Notes: generated by a model not told the origin, from the letters alone. Shown: positions 24,384 to 31,364, counted from the first letter of the stretch. The stretch: DNA of 37,530 nucleotides from Streptomyces sp. CB02009 (GCF_001905825.1 NZ_LIVV01000007.1:476406-513935); one strand, 5' to 3'. Program-made: numbers and translations.

Positions 24384-24860
24384 ATGAGAAGCAGAAGCAC
24401 CTTAGGGACCGTCGCGGTCCTCGCCGGAGGGCTCGCCGCCGCCTCGCTCGCCTTCGCGCCGACGGCCGCCGCCGTCTCGCCGGGGTCGGCCACGGCGACG
24501 TACGACTGCGGGTCGTGGGGCGGCGGCAGCGCCACCCTCGTCGCGACGCAGAGCGGCACCGCCGCGACCATCACCCTCACCTCGTCCGTGACCACCCCGA
24601 TCCCGGTCGGCGCCGACCAGATCAACGCCACGCTGACGCTGGCCAAGGCCGGCGGCGGCACGCGGGTCTTCAGCGGCAAGAAGAACCCGGCGCTCCCCGT
24701 GGGGCCCGTGACCATCGGACCCCTCAGCGGGACCGTGGCCTCGGGTGACAGCCTCAACTCGTACTTCGCGGGTGTCGCCCTCAAGATGGTGATCTTCGGC
24801 GTCACGGTGAACTGCGACGCGCTGACCTCGCAGTCGCCGGGCCCGTTCGTCTTCAGCTGA
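24384..24860 (+). CDS. small secreted protein with an in-frame TTA codon
   Basis: The 158-residue protein has a Sec signal peptide (MRSRSTLGTVAVLAGGLAAA, then SLAFAPTAAA; cleavage near residue 30). The mature beta-rich domain has two cysteines, Cys42 (YDCGSW) and Cys144 (VNCDAL), that can form a disulfide. A SGKKNPALPVGPVTIGPLSGT stretch has KKNP at 99-102. The same layout and KKNP motif occur in the N-terminal domain of the next protein, so the two are homologous. Leu7 is encoded by TTA (24402-24404), the only in-frame TTA I found, which should make translation depend on the developmental tRNA encoded by bldA. The domain resembles the DUF6801-like exported actinobacterial proteins; this is not certain. 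No known activity. Confidence 0.8.
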   Translation: MRSRSTLGTVAVLAGGLAAASLAFAPTAAAVSPGSATATYDCGSWGGGSATLVATQSGTAATITLTSSVTTPIPVGADQINATLTLAKAGGGTRVFSGKKNPALPVGPVTIGPLSGTVASGDSLNSYFAGVALKMVIFGVTVNCDALTSQSPGPFVFS

Positions 24861-24875
24861 GCCCTGTACCGACCG

Positions 24876-24904
24876 GACCGGTGCCGCCCTGGGCGGCACC
24901 GGTC
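24876..24904. terminator. strong terminator after small secreted protein
   Basis: GACCGGTGCCGCCC (24876-24889), T, GGGCGGCACCGGTC (24891-24904): 14 bp with practically no loop, 15 bases after the stop. Confidence 0.75.
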
Positions 24905-24978
24905 TCCGTCGTGTTCCGGCACCCCGGAGAAGGCGCTGAGCAGGGGAAACGCCTCCGGTTCGCCGATCTTGCCAGCAT

Positions 24979-24993
24979 CTGATGGGTCATCAG
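24979..24993. promoter_or_regulatory. 15-bp palindrome, copy 2 (upstream of WxL-like protein gene)
   Basis: CTGATGG-G-TCATCAG, 82 bases before the ATG at 25076. It matches copy 1 at 10 of 15 positions and both obey CYGAYGG-R-YCRTCAG, so one regulator may control both genes. It may overlap the promoter of the WxL-like/DUF916 operon. Confidence 0.55.
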
Positions 24994-25075
24994 TCGATGT
25001 CTCCCGCGTGCATTGACTTCTCTCCGCCCGCAGCCGTCAATGGCGCCCACTCATCCCTCAGGAGGGGGCATACCC

Positions 25076-26407
25076 ATGGCACTCACCCGATCCCGGGCGG
25101 CGGCCCGAAGACGGCGCTGGACCGCCGTCCTCGGCGCCACCGCCCTCGCGGTCGCAGGAGGCGCGCTCGCGGCCCCGGCCGGCGCGACGACCACCTCCCA
25201 GCCGGTGGAATTCCAGACCCGCTGCGTCCCGCCGCCGATCGCCGGCATCCCGCCCATCACGGGCGCGACCACCGCCGAGATCACCGTCGACAAGGCCAGC
25301 CCCAAGGTCGGCGAGACGGTCACGGTGACGTACACGATCACCAAGCCCGCCGCGTCCAACCCGGTCGACCTCGCCCTGCCGGCCGACATCATGACGCCCA
25401 GCGGCAAGGTCGTCCTCGGTGGCGCCCAGAGCGGCGCGGTCACCGTCAACGGCCCCAAGAAGAACCCGCCGGTCCCCGGCAAGGGCTCCTTCCCGGCCTT
25501 CTCGATGACCGGCACCTTCACCGTCACGCAGGCCGGGTCGATCACCCTCTCGCCCGGTGACTACAACATCCACACCAGCTACCTCATGGAGCTGGACACC
25601 CCCTGTACGGTGCTCAACCCGCCCGCCCCGGTCTCGGAGACGGTCGTCGCGAGCCCCGTGACCAGCCCCAACACCCGCGCGCTGGCCCTCGACACCGCGT
25701 CCGGCGACCCGGGCGTCCGGGTGACCGTGAACGGCTCCAGGTTCACCCCGCTCACCGAGGTCACCGTCGTCGGCCGGGCCGGGGCGGCGGAGACCGCGGA
25801 CAAGATGACCGTCACGACCGACAGCGAGGGCTCCTTCGCCGCGCGCCTGAAGGTCAACGACGTGGCGACCACCGGGATCGTGGCCTACGAGGGCGCGGCC
25901 TGGGACCCGGAGAAGGGCGCCGGACCCGCCGCGTACAAGGTCGTCGTACCGGCGCCGCCGAACAGCCAGACCATCACCGCGGCCGTCACCGCCGGTGAGC
26001 TGTCCATGACCCAGGCCGGGGACGCCGTCGAGCTGTCGTCCGTCGACTTCGGCCAGGGCGGCGCGGCGACCGGCGACCTCAGGACGGTGACGGTGAAGGA
26101 CTTCCGCGGCGGCCCCGCGGGCTGGTCCCTCACCGGCAAGGTCACCGACTTCACCGGCACCGGCGGCTCCATCGGCGCCGGAAGCCTCAGCTGGACCCCG
26201 GCCTGCACCGCCAAGGCCGGCAGCCCCAGCGCCTGCGCGGCCGGCTCGGCCGGCCCGGTCGGCAGCGGCGGCGCGACCCTCGCCTCCACGCCGAACGGCG
26301 CCCTCACGGGCGGCGAGTTCACGATCGACGCGGGGCTCTCCCTCGACGTCCCGGCCTTCACGGCGCCGGGCTCGTACGCGGGCGTGCTGACGCTCACCCT
26401 GTCCTGA
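25076..26407 (+). CDS. secreted multidomain protein with C-terminal WxL-like domain
   Basis: The 443-residue protein has a Sec signal (RRRRW then TAVLGATALAVAGGALAAPAGA, cleavage near residue 37). Domain 1 (about 40-185) resembles the whole mature preceding protein: cysteines at 50 (QTRCVPP) and 177 (DTPCTVL) and KKNP at 128-131. Domain 2 (about 195-310) is Ig-like (GDPGVRVTVNGSRFTPLTEVTVVGRAG). Domain 3 (about 320-443) resembles the WxL cell-wall-binding domain of Firmicutes: GWSLTGKVTDFT with W350-S-L352 and a distal GSYAGVLTLTLS where the second Trp is Leu. ATG 25076 follows AGGAGGGG (25060-25067). The DUF916-like gene begins 62 bases downstream, the usual partner of WxL proteins. Function is probably wall or surface attachment; this is inference. 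Confidence 0.8.
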   Translation: MALTRSRAAARRRRWTAVLGATALAVAGGALAAPAGATTTSQPVEFQTRCVPPPIAGIPPITGATTAEITVDKASPKVGETVTVTYTITKPAASNPVDLALPADIMTPSGKVVLGGAQSGAVTVNGPKKNPPVPGKGSFPAFSMTGTFTVTQAGSITLSPGDYNIHTSYLMELDTPCTVLNPPAPVSETVVASPVTSPNTRALALDTASGDPGVRVTVNGSRFTPLTEVTVVGRAGAAETADKMTVTTDSEGSFAARLKVNDVATTGIVAYEGAAWDPEKGAGPAAYKVVVPAPPNSQTITAAVTAGELSMTQAGDAVELSSVDFGQGGAATGDLRTVTVKDFRGGPAGWSLTGKVTDFTGTGGSIGAGSLSWTPACTAKAGSPSACAAGSAGPVGSGGATLASTPNGALTGGEFTIDAGLSLDVPAFTAPGSYAGVLTLTLS

Positions 26408-26469
26408 CCACCGTGCGGGCCGGGCGCGCACCCGGCCGGCCCGCTCCGCACCCCGGGGGTTTCCGACTC

Positions 26470-27438
26470 GTGCGCACGCTGTACGTCCTCCTCCTGAGCG
26501 CCCTGCTCCTCCTGCTCGCCCCCGCCCCGCAGGCGCGGGCCGCCGAGAACGGCGAATGGGCCGTCTATCCGGCCGCCGCCCGGCTGGGCAGCCGCCCCTA
26601 CTTCTTCCTCACCGCCGACCCGGGCGCCACGCTCACCGATCGGGTCACCGTCGCCAACAAGACGGCCGCCCCGCTGACCTTCCGGCTCTACGGCGCCGAC
26701 GCCTACAACACCGACCGGGACGGCGGCTTCGCCGTCCGCACCCAGCGGGAGAAGCAGACCGGCGCCGGTGCCTGGATCAAGCCCGAGCGGACCCGGGTCA
26801 CCGTCCCGCCCGGCTCCGCCGTCACCGTCCGGTACACGCTGAGCGTCCCCGCCGACGCCGACCCCGGCGACCACCCCGGGGCGCTCGTCGCCCTCGACGA
26901 GCGGATCAGCCCCGGCGGGAGCGGCGCCGTCGCCGTCGGCGTCCAGCGGGCCGTCGCCGCCCGCCTCTACCTGCGGGTCAACGGCCCGACCGTGCCCGCC
27001 CTCGGCGTCGAGGACGTCACCGTCGACCAGGACCGGCCGCTGGTCCCCGGCGCCGGCACGAGCAGCGCGCTCGTCTCGTACACGCTGCACAACCGGGGCA
27101 ACGTCACCCTCAACCCCAAGGTCGCCCTCAAGGCGGAGGGCCTCTTCGGACGCACCCTCCTCGCCCGCGACCTCGCCGCGGTGCCGTCCGAGCTGCTGCC
27201 CCGGCAGAAGATCAGGCTCACCGAGCGGTGGACCGGCTCCCCGCAGCTCGACTGGGGTGACATCACCCTCACCGCCACCGCGAAGGACGTCCGGGAGACC
27301 GGCACGGTCTCCTTCCTCGCCCTGCCCTGGTTCGCCGCCGCGACGCTGCTCGTCGGGGGCGCCGCGGGCGTCTTCGGCCTGCGGATCCGACGGCACAGGG
27401 CGGCCCGCGCGGAGCCGCGTGCGCACGTGAGTACGTGA
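26470..27438 (+). CDS. DUF916 (WxL-interacting)-like membrane-anchored protein
   Basis: The 322-residue protein has a signal peptide (MRTLYVLLLSALLLLLAPAP then QARA). The ectodomain opens with the DUF916-like WAVYPAAARLGSRPYFFLTADPGATLTDRVTVANKT and continues with VTVPPGSAVTVRYTLSVPADADPGDHPGALVAL. A second beta domain (about 175-290) follows. One C-terminal membrane helix (LPWFAAATLLVGGAAGVFGL) and a basic tail end it. In Firmicutes, DUF916 proteins bind peptidoglycan and WxL partners; here the order is WxL-like then DUF916-like, with no DUF3324. GTG 26470 is selected because the signal peptide begins there, with GGGGG at 26455-26459. Confidence 0.82.
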   Translation: MRTLYVLLLSALLLLLAPAPQARAAENGEWAVYPAAARLGSRPYFFLTADPGATLTDRVTVANKTAAPLTFRLYGADAYNTDRDGGFAVRTQREKQTGAGAWIKPERTRVTVPPGSAVTVRYTLSVPADADPGDHPGALVALDERISPGGSGAVAVGVQRAVAARLYLRVNGPTVPALGVEDVTVDQDRPLVPGAGTSSALVSYTLHNRGNVTLNPKVALKAEGLFGRTLLARDLAAVPSELLPRQKIRLTERWTGSPQLDWGDITLTATAKDVRETGTVSFLALPWFAAATLLVGGAAGVFGLRIRRHRAARAEPRAHVST

Positions 27439-27443
27439 GGCGG

Positions 27444-27476
27444 GCGCTCATCGGGGACAATGGCCTCCATGAGCGC
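27444..27476. promoter_or_regulatory. era promoter inside an 8-bp inverted repeat
   Basis: GACAAT (27456-27461) ends 7 bases before the ATG at 27469, as for hemW. It is flanked by GCGCTCAT (27444-27451) and ATGAGCGC (27469-27476), a perfect inverted repeat with a 17-base spacer. If the transcript is leaderless only the right arm is transcribed, so the repeat would act as DNA (operator), not RNA. Confidence 0.4.
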
Positions 27477-28410
27477 TCGCAACCAAGAAACCGAAGCTGT
27501 CCACCGGGCCGGCTTCGCCTGCTTCGTCGGCCGCCCCAACGCGGGCAAGTCCACCCTCACGAACGCTCTGGTCGGCCAGAAGGTGGCCATCACCTCGAAC
27601 CGGCCGCAGACCACCCGGCACACCGTCCGCGGCATCGTGCACCGCCCCGAGGCGCAGCTGATCCTGGTGGACACCCCCGGCCTCCACAAGCCGCGCACCC
27701 TCCTCGGCGAGCGGCTCAACGACGTCGTGCGCACCACCTGGGCCGAGGTCGACGTGATCGGCTTCTGCCTGCCCGCCGACCAGAAGCTCGGCCCCGGCGA
27801 CAAGTTCATCGCCAAGGAACTCGCCGGGATCAAGAAGACCCCCAAGGTCGCGATCATCACCAAGACCGACCTGGTCGACTCCAAGACCCTCGCCGAGCAG
27901 CTGATCGCCGTCGACCAGCTCGGCAAGGAGCTGGGCTTCGAGTGGGCGCAGATCGTGCCGGTCTCGGCCGTCGGGAACAAGCAGGTCCAGCTCGTCGCCG
28001 ACCTGCTGATCCCGCTGCTCCCGGAGTCCCCGCCGCTCTACCCGGAGGGCGACCTCACGGACGAGCCCGAGCAGGTCATGGTCGCGGAGCTGATCCGCGA
28101 GGCCGCGCTCGAAGGCGTACGGGACGAGCTGCCGCACTCGATCGCGGTGGTCGTCGAGGAGATGATCCCGCGCGAGAACCGCCCGGCGGACCGGCCGCTG
28201 CTCGACATCCACGCCAACGTGTACATCGAGCGCCCCAGCCAGAAGGGCATCATCATCGGCCCGAAGGGCAGCCGTCTCAAGGAGGTCGGCATGAAGTCCC
28301 GCAAGCACATCGAGGCCCTCCTCGGCACCCCGGTCTTCCTGGACCTCCACGTCAAGGTCGCGAAGGACTGGCAGCGCGACCCGAAGCAGCTGCGGAAGCT
28401 CGGCTTCTAG
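27469..28410 (+). CDS. era: Era, ribosome-assembly GTPase
   Basis: The 313-residue protein has G1 GRPNAGKST, G3 DTPG, G4 TKTD and the Era-specific switch TSNRPQTTRHTVRGI. The C-terminal KH domain (IIIGPKGSRLKEVGMKSRKHIEALLG) binds the 3' end of 16S rRNA. Start ATG 27469 is preferred to 27460 because GACAAT with a 7-base spacing predicts a leaderless transcript at 27469. In many bacteria era adjoins ybeY or cdd; here the secreted-protein block separates it from the CDA-like gene. Confidence 0.95.
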   Translation: MSARNQETEAVHRAGFACFVGRPNAGKSTLTNALVGQKVAITSNRPQTTRHTVRGIVHRPEAQLILVDTPGLHKPRTLLGERLNDVVRTTWAEVDVIGFCLPADQKLGPGDKFIAKELAGIKKTPKVAIITKTDLVDSKTLAEQLIAVDQLGKELGFEWAQIVPVSAVGNKQVQLVADLLIPLLPESPPLYPEGDLTDEPEQVMVAELIREAALEGVRDELPHSIAVVVEEMIPRENRPADRPLLDIHANVYIERPSQKGIIIGPKGSRLKEVGMKSRKHIEALLGTPVFLDLHVKVAKDWQRDPKQLRKLGF

Positions 28411-28422
28411 CGGACACGACGG

Positions 28423-28456
28423 GGGCCGCGCCCGGGAGGACTCCCGGGCGCGGCCC
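28423..28456. terminator. strong terminator after era
   Basis: GGGCCGCGCCCGGGAG (28423-28438), GA, CTCCCGGGCGCGGCCC (28441-28456): 16 bp, then TCTT. It lies between convergent genes and may serve both. Confidence 0.85.
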
Positions 28457-28481
28457 TCTTCCGTGCGTCGTTCCGGCGGCC

Positions 28482-29675
28482 CTACGGCTGGATCAGCGAG
28501 TCCTTGTAGTAGACCGACGCCGTGCGCGCGCCCGGGGTGTCGCCCGAGGCGAAGCCCATGCAGAGGCGGAACACGCCGGGCTCGGAGGCCTTCGGTATCT
28601 GGACGGCCAGACCCTCCGGCTCGCGGAACGGCAGCGTGTAGCCCGCCTTCGAGTGGAAGGTCCTGATGATCTGGCCGGTGTTCAGGTCCACCGAGGTGAG
28701 ATGGGTGTTGCCCTCGCCCGGCGGGGAGATGACGATCTTGGGCGTCGACGCGTCGCCGTCGTGGTCCTGCGTGTAGCCGTACGAGTTGCCGTGCAGCATG
28801 TACAGGTACTGGCCGGCCACCGCGTACCCCTGGAACGAGGGCTGTCCGTAGCGGTTGCGGTCGATCGAGATCGCGGGCTCGGCGATCTCGGCCAGCGGCG
28901 TGCTGAAGTCGCCCGCCCGCGCCGCGGCCAGGTCGAAGATCCGGTAGTGCATCCCGTTCAGGCTGTACCGGACCACCAGGCGGTTGTTGAGCGGATCGAT
29001 CCCCGCCGTGTTGTTCACGCTGCCCGGGACGGGGGTGAACTTCTGCAGCGAGGTGCTGGTGGCGTCCAGCGGCGTGCTGGAGCTCGCGAACTTGAAGCGG
29101 CAGAGGCGGCGGCCCCGGCTCGTACCGTTCGTGGTGTCCTGGACGGCGTCGACCTCGGTCCACAGGTAGGTGCTGCTGCCGGACGGCTCGACGCCGATGC
29201 CGACGCCGTGGCCGAAGCCCCGCAGGTACATGAAGCCGGTGATCCTGGCGCTGCCGGCGCCCTCCGCCGTGTCGGCGCCGAGCGTCCACTCGGTGATCGC
29301 CAGGTCGCCGTGGAGGTCGCGGGTGTCCCCGGAGAGCGGTGCGGGCTCGCCCTTGAGCTGGAGGCCGCCGCCGATGAGCTGGGCGAAGTAGAGCCGGCGG
29401 TTGACGTTGTCGAAGCCCATGGACTGGATGACCGTCCCCCGGTGCACGGCCTTCTCACGGAAGTAGGCGGGGCCGGTGTTCCCCTCGACGCGGATCAGCT
29501 TCGACGGCGGCAGCGCCAGGGCCGCCGCCGCACCGGCCGCACCGGCCGTGCCCGCCGCACCCGCGGTGCCGGCCGCGCTCGCGGTGCCGGCCGCCGCTCC
29601 GAGCCCGGCGGCGGAGAGGGCGGCGATGCCGCTCAGGGAGAGGAAACTGCGACGGTCGAGTCGGCTGTCGTTCAT
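28482..29675 (-). CDS. Tat-exported TagC / P68-RBP-like beta-propeller protein
   Basis: The 397-residue protein has a twin-arginine signal (RLDRRSFLSLSGIAALSAAG) and then a low-complexity Ala/Gly/Thr tract (GTAGAAGTAGAAG). The main body has the repeated segments of the family annotated in Streptomyces as teichoic acid biosynthesis protein C, similar to phage P68-type receptor-binding propellers: QSMGFDNVNRRLYFAQL, GIGVEPSGSSTYLWTEVDA, GIDPLNNRLVVRYSL, REPEGLAVQI and LCMGFASGDT. It is exported folded; a glycan-binding or lyase role is only suggested by the family. Start 29675 is preferred because the Tat motif then sits near the N-terminus; an ATG at 29714 is also in frame. Confidence 0.8.
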   Translation of the reverse strand: MNDSRLDRRSFLSLSGIAALSAAGLGAAAGTASAAGTAGAAGTAGAAGAAAALALPPSKLIRVEGNTGPAYFREKAVHRGTVIQSMGFDNVNRRLYFAQLIGGGLQLKGEPAPLSGDTRDLHGDLAITEWTLGADTAEGAGSARITGFMYLRGFGHGVGIGVEPSGSSTYLWTEVDAVQDTTNGTSRGRRLCRFKFASSSTPLDATSTSLQKFTPVPGSVNNTAGIDPLNNRLVVRYSLNGMHYRIFDLAAARAGDFSTPLAEIAEPAISIDRNRYGQPSFQGYAVAGQYLYMLHGNSYGYTQDHDGDASTPKIVISPPGEGNTHLTSVDLNTGQIIRTFHSKAGYTLPFREPEGLAVQIPKASEPGVFRLCMGFASGDTPGARTASVYYKDSLIQP

Positions 29676-29778
29676 GTACGGTCCACTTTCCCGAGGTTGA
29701 CGGAGTGACACCATCCTTCCAAGGCCGGGCCGCGCTTCGAACGCCAGGGCGACATCGGGGGCGGGTGGGGCCGTCCGG

Positions 29779-30030
29779 TCACGCGCCTTCCTTGAGGACC
29801 CTCGTCACGAGGGTCCTCTGCGCGTCCGTCAGGCGGGGGTCGCGGCAGCGGACCGTGCGGCCGTCGACGGTGATCTCGTACGAGAAGCCGTCCGGCACGC
29901 CCCGGACGTCGCCGTCGCCCTCGTCGAGGACGGCGGTCGCCAGGGACTCCCACTCGGGGTCCGAGACCTCCACCTCCGCCGACCGCTCGATGCCCGCGAA
30001 ACCGCCCGTGCGCCGCACTCGAATCCGCAT
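29779..30030 (-). CDS. probable emfourin-type inhibitor of the neighbouring M4 protease
   Basis: The 83-residue protein MRIRVRRTGGFAGIERSAEV starts with the GGFAGI segment typical of emfourin, the protealysin inhibitor of Serratia, and has no signal peptide. It is the second gene after an M4 protease, 21 bases apart, which is the canonical protease-inhibitor layout. It would bind the active site of the protease in the cytoplasm and prevent self-damage. The 3' end of the gene contains a perfect hairpin (29794-29818). Identification rests on the short N-terminal motif, the size and the neighbour. Confidence 0.8.
   Translation of the reverse strand: MRIRVRRTGGFAGIERSAEVEVSDPEWESLATAVLDEGDGDVRGVPDGFSYEITVDGRTVRCRDPRLTDAQRTLVTRVLKEGA
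29794..29818. repeat. perfect 11-bp inverted repeat at 3' end of inhibitor gene
   Basis: GAGGACCCTCG, TCA, CGAGGGTCCTC. It lies in the coding sequence about 15 bases before the stop and may double as the operon's terminator. Confidence 0.8.
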
Positions 30031-30051
30031 GGGACCTGTGTACCAGCCGGA

Positions 30052-31104
30052 TCAGTCGCTCGGTACGCCCACGGCCGACCAGGCCTTCAGGACGGCCTGG
30101 ATCTCCTCCCCGTCGCCGTACCGCGCCCGCGCCGCCGCCACCGTGGCCGCCGCGAACTCGGAGAACCGGGCCTCGGGGGTGAGGGTCCCGCCGGTCATCA
30201 CGTCGTACCAGATCTGCCCGGCCCGCTCCCAGGCGTTGCCGCCCAGCTCGGTCGCCGCCAGGTAGAAGGCGTGGTTGGGGATGCCGGAGTTGATGTGGAC
30301 CCCGCCGTTGTCGCGGCCGGTGCGGACGTAGTCGTCCATGTGGCCGGGCTGCGGGTCCTTGCCGAGGACGTCGTCGTCGTACGCGGTGCCCGGGGCCTTC
30401 ATGGAGCGCAGCGCCGTCCCCTCCACGTTCGGGTGGAAGAGTCCCTCGCCGATGAGCCAGTCGGCGGTGTCGGCGGTCTGGCCGAGCGCGTACTGCTTCA
30501 CGAGGGAGCCGAAGACGTCGGAGACGGACTCGTTGAGCGCGCCGGACTGGCTGAAGTACTCCAGGTTCGCCGAGTACTGGGTGAAGCCGTGGGCGAGCTC
30601 GTGGCCGATGACGTCCACGGGGAGGGTGAAGTCGAGGAAGATCTCGTCGTCGCCGTCGCCGAACACCATCTGCTCGCCGTTCCAGAAGGCGTTGCCGTAC
30701 TTCTCGTCGTAGTGGACGGAGGCGAGCAGCGGCAGCCCGGCGCCGTCGATCGAGTTGTGCCCGAAGGCGTTGAGGAAGAGGTCGAAGGTGGCGCCCAGGC
30801 CGGCGTACGCCCGGTTGACGGTGGCGTCCCCGGTCGCCGCGTCGCCCTCGCCGCGGACCTTCACCCCGGGCAGGTCGGTGCCGCGCTCGCAGTCGTAGAT
30901 CGTGCGGTGCGGCCGGCCGGCCTCGGCGGGGGCGAGCGTGGGCGCGGTGCCGGGCAGCGGCAGGATCCGGAACGTACGGGCCGAGGCGTCCGCGACCAGC
31001 GTGCGGCGCGCGGCCGCGGCGACGGCCGGGTTCGAGGAGTGCGCCAGGTGCTCCAGCAGGTGCGGGGGGACGATCGAGCAGAAGACGGGCGTCTGGGGAG
31101 TCAT
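30052..31104 (-). CDS. M4-family metalloprotease, protealysin-like
   Basis: The 350-residue protein is a thermolysin-fold enzyme with HELAH at 168-172, third zinc ligand Glu192 in GALNESVSDVFG, and the GVHINSGIPNHAF loop holding the catalytic His. There is no signal peptide. The short propeptide (about 50 residues) carries the PPHLL motif (13-17), the PPL signature of protealysin-like precursors. These proteases auto-process and may leave the cell by an unconventional route. A GTGACA-N17-CACATT promoter ends 6 bases before the ATG. The inhibitor gene follows in the same operon. Confidence 0.92.
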   Translation of the reverse strand: MTPQTPVFCSIVPPHLLEHLAHSSNPAVAAAARRTLVADASARTFRILPLPGTAPTLAPAEAGRPHRTIYDCERGTDLPGVKVRGEGDAATGDATVNRAYAGLGATFDLFLNAFGHNSIDGAGLPLLASVHYDEKYGNAFWNGEQMVFGDGDDEIFLDFTLPVDVIGHELAHGFTQYSANLEYFSQSGALNESVSDVFGSLVKQYALGQTADTADWLIGEGLFHPNVEGTALRSMKAPGTAYDDDVLGKDPQPGHMDDYVRTGRDNGGVHINSGIPNHAFYLAATELGGNAWERAGQIWYDVMTGGTLTPEARFSEFAAATVAAARARYGDGEEIQAVLKAWSAVGVPSD

Positions 31105-31110
31105 GCTCGC

Positions 31111-31139
31111 AATGTGGCACTGCGTGAGCCCTCTGTCAC
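31111..31139 (-). promoter_or_regulatory. promoter of M4 protease-inhibitor operon
   Basis: On the minus strand, GTGACA (31134-31139), 17 bases, CACATT (31111-31116), then 6 bases to the ATG at 31104. This is a leaderless arrangement with a good -35. Confidence 0.5.
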
Positions 31140-31247
31140 GGGCTGAGACGAGGATTGGCGAAATGGAGTGATGCGTCACTGTTCGCCCTTGACGCGGACG
31201 TCGTCCCGCATACTGATACAGGACGTCCGCCTCCGACGTCCCTGGGC

Positions 31248-31253
31248 TAGGCT
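31248..31253 (+). promoter_or_regulatory. -10 hexamer of leuA leader transcript
   Basis: TAGGCT, 10 bases upstream of the leader-peptide ATG at 31264. A TTGACG at 31189-31194 may belong to a second promoter further upstream; it is too far for this -10. Confidence 0.5.
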
Positions 31254-31263
31254 GCGGCACATC

Positions 31264-31311
31264 ATGCGTTTCGGGCTGCTTCTCCTTAGCTGCCGCGGCG
31301 AGGGCCTGTAG
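31264..31311 (+). CDS. leuL: leuA leader peptide
   Basis: A 15-residue ORF, MRFGLLLLSCRGEGL, with four consecutive leucine codons (CTG CTT CTC CTT), two of them the Streptomyces-rare CTT. It lies 87 bases upstream of leuA. Leucine shortage would stall the ribosome here and change folding of the following RNA, the classical attenuation design reported for actinobacterial leuA genes. Confidence 0.8.
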   Translation: MRFGLLLLSCRGEGL

Positions 31312-31316
31312 TCGTA

Positions 31317-31364
31317 GGCCGACCCCCTCCCCGCGGGACCTGGTGTTGCGTTCGACAGTCGGCC
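31317..31364 (+). promoter_or_regulatory. leuA attenuator candidate stem
   Basis: GGCCGAC (31317-31323) is complementary to GTCGGCC (31358-31364). The right arm is followed by GTCC-N8-GGAC, so alternative pairings between leader and leuA ribosome-binding region are possible. No U-tract follows; exact terminator and anti-terminator boundaries are not resolvable by eye. Confidence 0.45.

Noticed and set aside
28482..29675. Prophage remnant
   Set aside because: The phage-like propeller is the only such feature, carries a Tat signal and stands between housekeeping genes.
31189..31216. TTGACG with TACTGA as main leuA promoter
   Set aside because: Spacing of 16 with a poor -10; TAGGCT at 31248 fits the leader start better. 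It may still be a minor promoter.
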